From Thermocrinis ruber (GTDB lineage: Bacteria; Aquificota; Aquificia; Aquificales; Aquificaceae): a DNA stretch of 64,000 nt. Below the pieces are notes generated by a model that saw nothing but the letters and a program-made list of their open reading frames with translations, did no database searches and was not told where the DNA came from. Position 1 is the stretch's first letter; every line of letters starts with the position of its first letter. Below are positions 25,030 through 33,551 of the stretch, piece by piece. The stretch covers positions 372,001 to 436,000 of the forward strand of contig NZ_CP007028.1 in NCBI RefSeq assembly GCF_000512735.1. Reading direction: 5' to 3'. The translations under genes were made by a program, and so were the position numbers.

Positions 25030-26610
25030 TTACAGCTTCATCTTCTTCTTCAGAAGTTCTCCCAGAGTAAAACCGCTCTCTCCTCCTTCGCTGACTATGT
25101 CCTCTACCTTGGTTTCTTCCTTTGCACTTAGAGTTACCTTTGAGTGTGGAACTATATCAATGATGCGTACCTCAACTTCATCTCCGACCTTTATGTCCTT
25201 TGCGTTATCCATTTCAGAAACAGGCAACAACCCTTCTACTCCTTCAGGAAACTCCAAAAATGCTCCAAAGGGATGCACAGAAACTACCTTTAGTTTAACC
25301 CTATCTCCCACCTTATACTTCTTGAGAAAGAGCTCCCAAGGATTCTCTTGCAGTTGCTTTAGCCCAAGCTTTACAAATTTACCCTCCAGACCAAGGACCA
25401 CAAACTCCCTCTCTTCTCCTATTGTGAGAACCTCTTCTACCCTTTTGGGTCTTCCCCAAGAGAGGTCGCTCCTGTGAATGATTCCCTTTACATCGCCCAA
25501 ATCTATTATAGCTGACGCTTTTTCAAACCTTTGGACAATTCCTTTAACTTTGCTTCCCACAGGATGATTTTTGATATACTCCTCCCAAGGCTTTGGAAGT
25601 GTTTCCTTTATACTAAGAATGAGCTTTTGGGCTCTTGGGTTAAACTCAAGAACCTTTACGTTAACATTTTCCCACTTCTTTGGCATACTGCCATCATATG
25701 AAACCTCGTCCTTCGGCACAAAACCCTCCAAACCTTCAAAGAGTTCCACTATAACTCCCTTTTCTGTTATATCCACCACCTTGCCGGACATAACCTTGCC
25801 TTTGCTTATAACTTCCTTTGCCTTCTCCCATGGGTTGGGCTTTAGCTCCCTAAGGCTCACAAAGATAAACTCACCGTCTTTGGGTATTCTTTTAACCTTG
25901 ACCTTGAGCCTCTCGCCTACCTCCGTGTAATTGTAGGGATTTTTGTCTCTACCCCAAGAGAGTTCTTCCTTTGGCAAGAATGCCCTTAGCGCATTCTTTA
26001 TCAGCAGTGTAACCCCTTTCTCTGGGTCTATTTTGATAACTCTACCCTCTATTACATCTCCCACCTTTAACTGCTTGAGGATTCTCTCCTTCTTTCTCTT
26101 TTTGATCAGCTCTATAAAATCCTTTTCACTTAGAACGATCTTTAGACCTTCCTTTGTGTCTGAAAGTTCCTTTATCTTTGCTACTACTCTTGAATTCTTT
26201 CTCAGTCCTTGTCGGGCTTCAGATTTAGGTAGGATTGCCTTTAGACCACTGATATTAACCACATACGCGTCATCCAAAATCTCCTCTACTCTACCCTCTA
26301 CGAACTTACCTTTTTCTTGGGCAGACTTTAGAAAGCCGTAGAGCCTCTCCTTGAGATACCTTTGGAAAGACAGAACGGGCACACCACCTGAAAATTTAAC
26401 CAAGATGCCCTTTATTTCGTCCCCCTCCTTGGTTTGTGGCGGCAGTTCTTCCCTGGGCATTATTGCCTCTACCTTATAGCCCACATCAATGTACGCGGTC
26501 CTATCGTCTATTTTGACGATCCTTCCCCTTACCACCTCCCCTTTCCTTAAAATTCTGTTTGGCACAAGCTTTTCTTCTAATAGGTTTTCAAACCTTTCCA
26601 TTTCACCCAT
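25030..26610 (-). CDS. rpsA: 30S ribosomal protein S1
   Basis: A 526-residue protein built from about six S1 (OB-fold) repeats. Each begins with a pattern like GEVVRGRIVKIDDRTAYIDVGYK (residues 23-45), GKVMSGKVVDITEKGVIVEL, and GSKVKGIVQRFEKASAIIDLG. S1 binds mRNA at the ribosome during initiation. The ATG at 26610 is 9 bases from a TATAAT box on the same strand; a second ATG at 26601 is the alternative. Length is typical for the family. It heads the unit that includes the HU-like gene and tRNA-Pro. Confidence 0.95.
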   Translation of the reverse strand: MGEMERFENLLEEKLVPNRILRKGEVVRGRIVKIDDRTAYIDVGYKVEAIMPREELPPQTKEGDEIKGILVKFSGGVPVLSFQRYLKERLYGFLKSAQEKGKFVEGRVEEILDDAYVVNISGLKAILPKSEARQGLRKNSRVVAKIKELSDTKEGLKIVLSEKDFIELIKKRKKERILKQLKVGDVIEGRVIKIDPEKGVTLLIKNALRAFLPKEELSWGRDKNPYNYTEVGERLKVKVKRIPKDGEFIFVSLRELKPNPWEKAKEVISKGKVMSGKVVDITEKGVIVELFEGLEGFVPKDEVSYDGSMPKKWENVNVKVLEFNPRAQKLILSIKETLPKPWEEYIKNHPVGSKVKGIVQRFEKASAIIDLGDVKGIIHRSDLSWGRPKRVEEVLTIGEEREFVVLGLEGKFVKLGLKQLQENPWELFLKKYKVGDRVKLKVVSVHPFGAFLEFPEGVEGLLPVSEMDNAKDIKVGDEVEVRIIDIVPHSKVTLSAKEETKVEDIVSEGGESGFTLGELLKKKMKL

Positions 26611-26619
26611 GGGAAAATT

Positions 26620-26625
26620 ATTATA
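26620..26625 (-). promoter_or_regulatory. rpsA: TATAAT -10 box, 9 bases before the rpsA start
   Basis: On the minus strand TATAAT lies at 26625-26620, nine bases before the ATG at 26610, without a Shine-Dalgarno sequence between. A TTGATT about 13 bases upstream is too close for a standard -35 box. A leaderless or near-leaderless mRNA is implied. Confidence 0.5.
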
Positions 26626-26635
26626 AGCAATTTTT

Positions 26636-27484
26636 TCAAATCAACCTATCCAAAAGAACGGTAAGAAAGTACACTACGCTCACATACCCGTTTACTGTAA
26701 AGAATGCTTTGTTTATCTTAGAAAGGTCGTTCTCCTTTATTAGGCTGTGTTCATACACAAGAAATAGACCGAGTACCAGAAGCCCCAAAATGTAAATGGG
26801 ACCTAAGAAATCCAACACAAAGAGTAAGGCTAAGAGGGAAAGAAAGGTTATAGCATGAAAGAGCCTGGAGATCTTTATGGCTCCCCCAATGCCATACTTT
26901 ACTGGGATGGATTTTAGATTGTGCGTCCTGTCAAACTCATAGTCTTGAAGTGCATACAGCACATCAAACCCCGCTACCCAGAAAGCCATACCCACACCCA
27001 AAAGCAGGGCGGTTTTTGATATGCTTTCATTAAAGGCAACATCCACCGCAAGGGGGATCAAAAAGTAAACCAAGCCGAGCACCAGGTGTGGATAGTAGGT
27101 GATCCGCTTGGCATAAGGATAAAACCAAAGGAGAAAAACCACCAAAGGAGCCAACAGGAAGGTAAGCAAGTTTATCATAAGGCAGGCAAGGAGGAAGATG
27201 CCGCCGGAGAGAAAAACGAGTTTTTTTATATCCTCTTGAGAGAGCTCACCCCTTGCGTGAACCCAATCCTTTGTTCTTGGGTTTAGCTGGTCTATGGGAA
27301 GGTCAATGAGCCTGTTGAGGGACATACCCAATGTCCTTGCGGACACGAATGCAACAAACACCCAAAAGAGCTTCCAAAGGGATGGGAAATCCTCAACCAA
27401 CAGGACTATTCCCGCCAGCAAGAAGGGAAGGGCGAAGATGGTGTGTTCAAACTTTGTAAGCTCTGCGTAAGCCTTTAGCCTCAT
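26636..27484 (-). CDS. ubiA: UbiA-family prenyltransferase
   Basis: A 282-residue protein with about eight membrane helices. The first Asp-rich motif is NRLIDLPIDQLNPRTKD (residues about 57-73) and the second is the ALQDYEFDRTHNL block with KSIPVKYG. It attaches a prenyl chain to an aromatic acid or quinone precursor in the inner membrane. In Aquificales the product should belong to a menaquinone-type (methionaquinone) pathway, so MqnP-like function is more likely than 4-hydroxybenzoate use (inference). The start overlaps the archease stop by ATGA. Confidence 0.9.
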   Translation of the reverse strand: MRLKAYAELTKFEHTIFALPFLLAGIVLLVEDFPSLWKLFWVFVAFVSARTLGMSLNRLIDLPIDQLNPRTKDWVHARGELSQEDIKKLVFLSGGIFLLACLMINLLTFLLAPLVVFLLWFYPYAKRITYYPHLVLGLVYFLIPLAVDVAFNESISKTALLLGVGMAFWVAGFDVLYALQDYEFDRTHNLKSIPVKYGIGGAIKISRLFHAITFLSLLALLFVLDFLGPIYILGLLVLGLFLVYEHSLIKENDLSKINKAFFTVNGYVSVVYFLTVLLDRLI

Positions 27485-27897
27485 ATATCAAATATAACCT
27501 CCGCCAAATAATCGTCTTCTAACTTTTCCACCTTGAGCCTGTGATAGGTGGCTGCCTTTATGACAAGCTTTGAGGGGTGCCTTTCTGGATCAAAGGTACC
27601 GCCCTTTAGCATCAGTTTAACACCATCCTCTTTAAACTCCACCCTTTCACAGTGGCTTATTATCAATTTTTCCTTTTCGTGCAAGACCAAAAGCTGGTTT
27701 ATGACATCTGCCAAGAGGTAGGGTAGTTCTCCTTGAACCTCCAACTCTACTTTTTTGTCTTTGCTAACCTTTTCTATGTCTGTGATCTCGTTAAAGGTAG
27801 CAAGGATGGCTTTGCAGAATAGTTCCTCCAAGCTCTTTGCCCTTACCCTTATACCTGCGTCTGCGGTGATGTCATCTATGATTTCATAAAAGCTCAT
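27481..27897 (-). CDS. Archease
   Basis: A 138-residue protein matching archease end to end: DDITADAGIRVRAKSLEELF, ADVINQLLVLHEKEK, GTFDPERH and IKAATYHRLKVEK. Archease activates the RNA ligase RtcB by promoting guanylylation and multiple turnover. The acidic residues of the metal site (Asp12 in the ADAGI segment and the Asp near the C-terminus) are present. No rtcB is in the window. The ATG overlaps the dapB stop, and the stop overlaps ubiA. Confidence 0.9.
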   Translation of the reverse strand: MSFYEIIDDITADAGIRVRAKSLEELFCKAILATFNEITDIEKVSKDKKVELEVQGELPYLLADVINQLLVLHEKEKLIISHCERVEFKEDGVKLMLKGGTFDPERHPSKLVIKAATYHRLKVEKLEDDYLAEVIFDI

Positions 27898-28694
27898 ATC
27901 CCAAGCACATCAAACATGCTGTAAAAGCCGGGTGGTTTTCCTTTGATCCACCGGCAAGCTTCTAAGGTGCCCTTGGCAAAGATGTCTCTGGAGACTGCCC
28001 TGTGGGTAAGCTCTATCCTCTCTCCAAAGCCCAAAAGATATAGAGTATGCTCTCCCACTACATCTCCACCCCTCAGAGACATGACGCCTATCTCCTCGCC
28101 CTTTGGGTCTATTCCCTCCCTTCCAAACTTTCCCACCTGTGAGGGGTCTTTGCCCAAGGCGTTAGCTACTATCTCCAGAAGCTTTAGGGCGGTTCCACTT
28201 GGTGCATCCTTTTTAAATCGGTGGTGGATCTCTAAAATTTCCACGTCAAAACCCTTGTCCTTTAGGGCTTTAACCGCTATCTCTGCCAACCTAAAGAGAA
28301 GATTGACTCCCAAGCTCATGTTGGGAGAGAGAAGAATGGGGGCATACGCTGAAAGCTCCTTTAGTTCCTCCACCTGCTGTGGGCTAAAGCCCGTGGTACC
28401 TATGACCACTCCTTTACCCGCATAGGCAGACAGCTTGGCATGGGCTAAAGCAGACAGAGTATTCCCCGTAAAATCCACCACCACATCTCCAAGGGGTAAA
28501 ACGTCCTCCAAGTTAGAGGTGAGCGGTGCAAACTTGAACTCTTCCATACCCACCGCTTCTCCTAAGCTTTGCCCTCTGACGCAGTCGGGGTGCTCAACGC
28601 CTGCAACTACCTGCAGGTCTGAATACTCAAGGGAGGTCTTTAGGATCGCCCTGCCCATTCTGCCGAGGGCTCCGCACAAGATCAGCTTGGTCAT
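27894..28694 (-). CDS. dapB: 4-hydroxy-tetrahydrodipicolinate reductase
   Basis: A 266-residue enzyme: NAD(P)H loop LCGALGRMGRAI, VVDFTGN, TTGFSPQQV, PNMSLGVNLLFRL, EIHHRFKKDAPSGTALKL with catalytic His and Lys, and ITHRAVSR-type EL-THRAVSRDIFAKG near the end. It is a step of lysine and meso-diaminopimelate synthesis. It pairs functionally with dapL at 40917. It starts as an ATGA overlap with an 81-codon gene. Confidence 0.95.
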   Translation of the reverse strand: MTKLILCGALGRMGRAILKTSLEYSDLQVVAGVEHPDCVRGQSLGEAVGMEEFKFAPLTSNLEDVLPLGDVVVDFTGNTLSALAHAKLSAYAGKGVVIGTTGFSPQQVEELKELSAYAPILLSPNMSLGVNLLFRLAEIAVKALKDKGFDVEILEIHHRFKKDAPSGTALKLLEIVANALGKDPSQVGKFGREGIDPKGEEIGVMSLRGGDVVGEHTLYLLGFGERIELTHRAVSRDIFAKGTLEACRWIKGKPPGFYSMFDVLGI

Positions 28695-28936
28695 TCTTCC
28701 TCTCCAAAGATCATATCTTCAAGCTCATCTATCGCCTCTTCCGCTTGATCCGGTGGAACAACCGATGGATAGAGGGCAACTTGGACACCTTCCGTAAAGA
28801 GTAGCCTGCTTATGATCTCCTGAAGCTTTTCCAGCTCTTCCGGAGTCACATCGTTTCTGATGCTCTCCTCAATGGGCTTGGAGGTTAGGAAAAAGCCTAC
28901 CAATGCAAAAGGTACTGCATAGGTTTGTTCTTCCAT
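28691..28936 (-). CDS. Conserved-looking small hypothetical protein
   Basis: An 81-residue protein from the ATG at 28936, which follows AAAAGGAGAGTGTC; a longer in-frame reading from 29023 runs into thrS and is rejected. It opens MEEQTYAVPFALVGFFLTSKP, then charged helices and a Asp/Glu-rich C-terminus (ELEDMIFGEEE). No family is recognised. It is acidic and soluble with no membrane span. It lies between thrS and dapB in a tight minus-strand run and overlaps dapB by ATGA, which argues it is a real gene. Confidence 0.7.
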   Translation of the reverse strand: MEEQTYAVPFALVGFFLTSKPIEESIRNDVTPEELEKLQEIISRLLFTEGVQVALYPSVVPPDQAEEAIDELEDMIFGEEE

Positions 28937-28968
28937 GACACTCTCCTTTTCAAGTTTTACTAAAGATA

Positions 28969-30882
28969 TTAACACACTTTCTTTTGAACAAGTTCTGTGA
29001 AAAATTCCACCAGCTCTTCCCAAGTTTTAGTTCCTAAATCTCCTTCCTTTTTGGACCTAACGGAGACGGTTTTGCTTTCCACTTCTCTATCTCCCACCAC
29101 AAGGATGTAAGGGACCTTTTGCAACTCCGCAGTCCTTATTTTGGCGGAGAGTCGTTCCTTTCTGTCATCCACTTCCACTCTGAAGTGCCTTTCTGTTAGG
29201 AAATTCTTAAGCTCGGTTGCGTAAGGTATATGTTTTTCAGAAACTGGGATCACCCTTGCTTGGACGGGTGCGAGCCAGAAGGGTAAGAGCCCCGCATAGT
29301 GTTCCAAAAGAACACCGGTGAACCTTTCTATTGACCCAAAGATCGCCCGGTGGATCATGTATGGTCTGTGTCTTTTGTTGTCTGGACCTACGTACTCCAT
29401 GTCAAAGCGCTCTGGCAAATTAAAGTCAAACTGAATGGTAGAACACTGCCAGAACCTACCTATGGCATCCTTGATCTTTACGTCTATCTTTGGACCGTAA
29501 AAGGCACCACCACCTTCGTCTATCTCGTAGCTTAAGTTTAGAGCTTCTACCGCCTTTTTGAGGGCATTCTCCGCTTTTTCCCACTGCTCTTCGGAGCCGA
29601 TGTAAAGGGGTGGTCTTGTGGATATGTAAACCTTGAAGTCCTCAAAGCCGAAGGTTTTTAACATCTGCACTGCAAAGTCCAAGGTTTCAAGGATAACATC
29701 TTCCACCTGCTCGGGTGTGCATATTATGTGGGCGTCATCTTGGGTAAAGCCCCTCACCCTCATTAGTCCATGCAGAACTCCGGATAGCTCGTATCTATAA
29801 ACAGTGCCAAGCTCTGCCAACTTCAGAGGAAGCTCTTTGTAGCTCCTTACCTTGCTCTTGTAGATGGCCACATGGAAAGGACAGTTCATAGGTTTGACAA
29901 AGTATTCCTCCTGCTCCATCTCCATGGGTGGATACATGTTCTGACGGTAGTACTCCAGGTGTCCGCTGGTTTGCCATAGTTTTGCCTTCCCCACATGGGG
30001 TGTATAAACCAGTTGATAGCCCCTCTTTAAGTGTTCTTCCTTCCAAAAGTCCTCCAAAACTTTTCTGTATATTCCGCCCTTTGGAAGCCAGAGCACCAAA
30101 CCTCCCCCTATGTCTTCGTCTATGATGAACATCTCCAACTCTGCGCCCAGTTTTCTGTGGTCCCTTTTCTTTACCTCTTCGTAGAACTTCAGCCTCTCTT
30201 CAAGCTCCTTTGTGTCCCAGTAGGCTATGCCGTAAATTCTTTGAAGCATAGGCTTGGAAGGGTCTCCTTGCCAGTAGGCTCCAGCTATGTGAGTTAGCTT
30301 AAAGGCACCCACCATACCAGTGGATGGTACATGGGGACCCCTGCAAAGGTCTATAAAGTCCCCCTGCTCATAGACGGATATAACATCGTGAGGGTCTATG
30401 CGCTTAATTATGTCAAGCTTGTAATGTTCCTTTAACTGTTCAAAGAGCCTAATGGCAGAATCCCTGTCCAGCTCCCTCCTCAGAATAGGATAGTTTCTCT
30501 CTATGATCTCCTTCATCTTCTGTTCTATCTTAGGAAGGTCCTCCTCTCTTATCCTTGTTCCTTCCACCTCCACGTCGTAATAGAAACCTTCCTCCGTGGT
30601 GGGTCCCACTCCAAGATGGACTACCTCCTTACCGTATATCTCCTTTAGGGCTTGAGCCATTATGTGAGAAAGGGAGTGGCGCATGATCTCCAAGCTCTCT
30701 GGGTCCCCCTTGTATATAGGCACGAGCTCTCCAGACTCCCTTATGGGTGTCTGAAGGTCAATTATTTTACCGCCCAGTTTGGCGCCAAGGGCGCCCTCTA
30801 TTCCCACCTCTTTAAAGAAATCTCCAAGCTTTTTTCCCTCTTCCACTTCGTACTCTTTACCGTTTAGAACTACCCTAAGCAT
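28969..30882 (-). CDS. thrS: Threonyl-tRNA synthetase
   Basis: A 637-residue class II synthetase. The N-terminal TGS domain (MLRVVLNGKEYEVEEGKKLG), the editing domain with HSLSHIMAQAL and the zinc-type C-x-G-PHVPSTG, then the catalytic core with LVYTPHVGKAKLW, NCPFHVAIYK, RVRGFTQDDAHIICTPEQ (motif 2) and HRAIFGSIERF (motif 3), and the anticodon domain ending in a KTWEELVEFF helix. All domains are present and the length is normal. Confidence 0.98.
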   Translation of the reverse strand: MLRVVLNGKEYEVEEGKKLGDFFKEVGIEGALGAKLGGKIIDLQTPIRESGELVPIYKGDPESLEIMRHSLSHIMAQALKEIYGKEVVHLGVGPTTEEGFYYDVEVEGTRIREEDLPKIEQKMKEIIERNYPILRRELDRDSAIRLFEQLKEHYKLDIIKRIDPHDVISVYEQGDFIDLCRGPHVPSTGMVGAFKLTHIAGAYWQGDPSKPMLQRIYGIAYWDTKELEERLKFYEEVKKRDHRKLGAELEMFIIDEDIGGGLVLWLPKGGIYRKVLEDFWKEEHLKRGYQLVYTPHVGKAKLWQTSGHLEYYRQNMYPPMEMEQEEYFVKPMNCPFHVAIYKSKVRSYKELPLKLAELGTVYRYELSGVLHGLMRVRGFTQDDAHIICTPEQVEDVILETLDFAVQMLKTFGFEDFKVYISTRPPLYIGSEEQWEKAENALKKAVEALNLSYEIDEGGGAFYGPKIDVKIKDAIGRFWQCSTIQFDFNLPERFDMEYVGPDNKRHRPYMIHRAIFGSIERFTGVLLEHYAGLLPFWLAPVQARVIPVSEKHIPYATELKNFLTERHFRVEVDDRKERLSAKIRTAELQKVPYILVVGDREVESKTVSVRSKKEGDLGTKTWEELVEFFTELVQKKVC

Positions 30883-30885
30883 GGT

Positions 30886-32163
30886 TCAAAAATTATAAGC
30901 CCTGTACAAAACTTCTATAGGGTGCAATACCTTTATGCCCGTTGCCATCTCTATTTGGTTGCTGGCAAGGGGGCAATCGGATACCACAAGGTCTGCCTTT
31001 GCACTGATTATTTCCTCAAAGAGCTTGGAACCTACCTTGTATGCCATGTCAAAGGTCTGCTTTTTTACACCAAAGGTGCCATCGTGTCCAGAGCATCTTT
31101 CAATGAGCCTAACCTTGGTGTTGGGGATTAACCTCATAAGCGCCGCAGCCTTGTAGCCCACGTTCAGGGATTTGAGGTGACAGGGTATGTGGTAGGCTAT
31201 GTTGCCCATGGAGACCCTAAAGTCTTGGTTTAGTCTTCCCTTTTCCTTTAGCTTCCAAAGATACTCATGCACATCAAAAACCTTTTCGGAAATCAGCTTG
31301 ACGTCGGGGTCATCGGGCAAGAGCAACGGATACTCGTACTTTATCTGCAGGGCACAGGTGGGAACAGGCACTACTATATCATAACCTGCAGATACGTAGG
31401 ACTTTAGAACCTTGACGTTGTGCTTTGCCTTTTCTATGGCCGTGTCTATATCTCCCACATCAAAGAAGGGAATGCCACAGCATTGAACCTCTGGAATTTC
31501 CACCCAAAGGTCGTTCTTTTCTAATACTCGTAGCAGTGCTATGCCCTTTTCCAAGTAGTTATAGTTAAAAAGACAGGTGCTAAAGAGGACAACCTTTCCG
31601 TTTTCGCCTTTGACGGGTTTTCTATTTTCTTTATACCAATCCACCAAAGTTTGAGAGTTTATGGGTGGCAGTTTTGCCCTCCTGTCTATGCCCATAAAGT
31701 TCTCTAGGATCACCCTTACAGGCTTTGTGTTGTTTAGCTTGTTTACTATGCCAGCAAAGGGTACCGAAAGCTTGCCCACTAAATCTGTATTTACCATAAG
31801 TCTGTCTGTTAGCTTGGCTCCTTTGTTTTTGAACTTCCACACCTTATACCTCAAAGAAAGGTGAGGGAAGTCTATGCGCCACTCGTGGGGCGGAGTGTAA
31901 GGGCACTTAAAATAGCACTGCTTACAGTGAAAGCACAGTTCCAAAGGAAGGGCTAACTCCTCTTTACTCAGCTTTTCTACATCATCATCGTGCCGGTCCA
32001 CCGCATCAAACAGGGCAGGGAAAGAGGGACAGTAGGTAACGCACATCCTACAATCCTTACACTTTGAATATACTCTTTTTGCCTCCTCCCAGAGGGCTTG
32101 CTCGTCCAGAAACTTCGGGTCCTTGATGTTGAACTCAAAATCCTTCGTGCCACCTATGTCCAT
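30886..32163 (-). CDS. Heterodisulfide reductase/GlpC-related Fe-S protein
   Basis: A 425-residue soluble protein. It has two [4Fe-4S] motifs (Cys35, 38, 41, 45 in CKDCRMCVTYC and Cys77, 80, 83, 87 in CFHCKQCYFKC) and two CCG-type domains, with QCCGIPFFDVGD and the variant ERCSGHDGTFG. This layout is that of GlpC and HdrD C-terminal halves. A subgroup of such proteins is associated with rubrerythrin and peroxide defence, which suits the peroxiredoxin and YaaA-like neighbours (inference). FrdE/glycolate oxidase subunit-type roles are the alternative. A strong promoter with an operator lies upstream. Confidence 0.82.
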   Translation of the reverse strand: MDIGGTKDFEFNIKDPKFLDEQALWEEAKRVYSKCKDCRMCVTYCPSFPALFDAVDRHDDDVEKLSKEELALPLELCFHCKQCYFKCPYTPPHEWRIDFPHLSLRYKVWKFKNKGAKLTDRLMVNTDLVGKLSVPFAGIVNKLNNTKPVRVILENFMGIDRRAKLPPINSQTLVDWYKENRKPVKGENGKVVLFSTCLFNYNYLEKGIALLRVLEKNDLWVEIPEVQCCGIPFFDVGDIDTAIEKAKHNVKVLKSYVSAGYDIVVPVPTCALQIKYEYPLLLPDDPDVKLISEKVFDVHEYLWKLKEKGRLNQDFRVSMGNIAYHIPCHLKSLNVGYKAAALMRLIPNTKVRLIERCSGHDGTFGVKKQTFDMAYKVGSKLFEEIISAKADLVVSDCPLASNQIEMATGIKVLHPIEVLYRAYNF

Positions 32164-32188
32164 TTTTTACCTCCTTTTTATAAAGAGT

Positions 32189-32217
32189 ATTATATGCAAA
32201 TAATTTGCATTTGTCAA
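32189..32217 (-). promoter_or_regulatory. Consensus promoter whose spacer is a Fur-type 7-1-7 palindrome
   Basis: On the minus strand TTGACA (32217-32212) and TATAAT (32194-32189) are exactly 17 bases apart, a perfect consensus. The spacer is filled by the perfect palindrome ATGCAAATTATTTGCAT (32210-32194). Its core TGCAAAT-N-ATTTGCA has the 7-1-7 shape with AAT-N-ATT centre shared by Fur, PerR and Zur boxes. Bound regulator would block the promoter. A TAAAAAGGAGGT Shine-Dalgarno follows before the ATG at 32163. Confidence 0.78.
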
Positions 32218-32283
32218 ACTATAAAAGGGGTACTCTAAAAAAACACAAAAGAAGGAAGGAATTTTTGAAGGTAGCCTCAGCGT

Positions 32284-32793
32284 TCAATAGTTTTTAGCCT
32301 TTGATGTAATGTAGCTGAGCACTTGGTTGGGGTCTCCCTTTGGGTCCACGCCTCTATAGATTTTCTCCACCTTTCCCTCCGGGTTTATTAAAACTGTATC
32401 CCTTGAGCACATGCCAAAAAACAGCTTAACTCCGTAAGCTTTGGCTACTTCGCCTTTTGGGTCCGAAAGTAAGCTATGTCTAAAGTTGTATTTTTCTTTG
32501 AACCTCTTTATAGTGGGCACGTCGTCGGTGCTTACGCCAAACACTACTGCGTTATTGGAAAGGAACTTGTCATAGAGTCTTGAATACTCTTTGCCCTGCG
32601 TGGTGCATCCGGGAGTATCTGCCTTTGGGTAAAAGTAAAGCACCACCCATTTACCTCTGTATTGGGAAAGCTGAACCGGTTTGCCCTCTTCGTTTAAGAG
32701 ATTAAAGTTGTATGCAGGCTGTCCCTCCTGAATTAGGTTCCCAGCTTCCACAAAACCCAAAAGGGTGAGGAGTTTTATAAGAAATGCCTTCAT
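32284..32793 (-). CDS. Bcp-type peroxiredoxin, probably exported
   Basis: A 169-residue peroxiredoxin from the ATG at 32793; a TTG at 32847 is in frame but less likely. The catalytic site is DTPGCTTQ with Cys63, followed by SRLYDKF and VFGVSTDDVP; the second cysteine is in FFGMCSRD. The first 18 residues (MKAFLIKLLTLLGFVEAG) look like a signal peptide, so it probably works in the periplasm. It reduces hydroperoxides. It diverges from the YaaA-like gene, with 26 bases between ATGs. Confidence 0.88.
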   Translation of the reverse strand: MKAFLIKLLTLLGFVEAGNLIQEGQPAYNFNLLNEEGKPVQLSQYRGKWVVLYFYPKADTPGCTTQGKEYSRLYDKFLSNNAVVFGVSTDDVPTIKRFKEKYNFRHSLLSDPKGEVAKAYGVKLFFGMCSRDTVLINPEGKVEKIYRGVDPKGDPNQVLSYITSKAKNY

Positions 32794-32819
32794 AGCGTTT
32801 TTTATTTTAAGTCTCCACG

Positions 32820-33539
32820 ATGATTTATCAAAGGCTAAAAATGACAAGAGAGGATGTTAAAATAACTTTTGTGCGGTTTATCCTTCCTTGGTCCAAAAGA
32901 CAATCAAAGATAAAGCTTAGGGAAAAATACCCTGTTGGCTTAGAGGTTTACCCCTTCGAAGAGCTCAATACCAAAAGGATAGAGGTTATAAACTGCCTTG
33001 GCATTAACATGGATGAGCCTTTGCCCCTTTGGAGAAGGCTAAAGGGAAGGTTTTGGGAAAGCTTGGAGTTTTGGGTTTTACCTCCACCAGTGCAGGAGTT
33101 TATAGTGGAGAGCTCGGTGGTTCTTTCTCCCCTCTTTGGTATGTTAAAGGTGGATACGCCCATTCCCTACGCAGAGCACTCTTGGGAGGACAGTTGCCAA
33201 GGTTCAAAGCTAAAAGACTGGTGGAAGGAATCCCTAAAACAAATCTCAAAGGAGCTCTTCAAAGACCAAGTGGTGGTCCCCCTTGTGGGAAGGCAGGAGG
33301 AAGGGCTCTTGGACCTTGGAACCGCCCATAAGATAGTGAGGTTTTTCTTTTACAAAAAAGGGCAGAGAGTTATCAACCCTCAACCCCACAGGGCATACCT
33401 TTTGAGATACATCGCAGAAAAGAGGCTGAGCTTAGAGGAGCTCTCAAAGATAAACTTTTATGATTATAGGGTAAAGGACATAGAAGAGAAGGGAAGGCTA
33501 ATAAGGGTAATAGTGGAAGGGCAGGGAGCATACATCTGA
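32820..33539 (+). CDS. YaaA-like (DUF328) peroxide-stress protein
   Basis: A 239-residue protein. ESSVVLSPLFGMLKVDTPIPYAE matches the central YaaA block (in E. coli, a loop of the form I-L-S-x-L-Y-G followed by D-x-I-x-P-Y), LKDWWKESLKQI matches the following W-containing helix, and the C-terminal HRAYLLRYIAEKRL then YDYRV matches the RY/YRF end. YaaA limits intracellular iron under peroxide stress and binds DNA in structural work. Opening with MIYQRLKMTRED differs from the family, so the true start may be the ATG at 32841. Divergence from the peroxiredoxin gene supports the stress role. Confidence 0.72.
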   Translation: MIYQRLKMTREDVKITFVRFILPWSKRQSKIKLREKYPVGLEVYPFEELNTKRIEVINCLGINMDEPLPLWRRLKGRFWESLEFWVLPPPVQEFIVESSVVLSPLFGMLKVDTPIPYAEHSWEDSCQGSKLKDWWKESLKQISKELFKDQVVVPLVGRQEEGLLDLGTAHKIVRFFFYKKGQRVINPQPHRAYLLRYIAEKRLSLEELSKINFYDYRVKDIEEKGRLIRVIVEGQGAYI

Positions 33540-33551
33540 TAAACTATTAGC

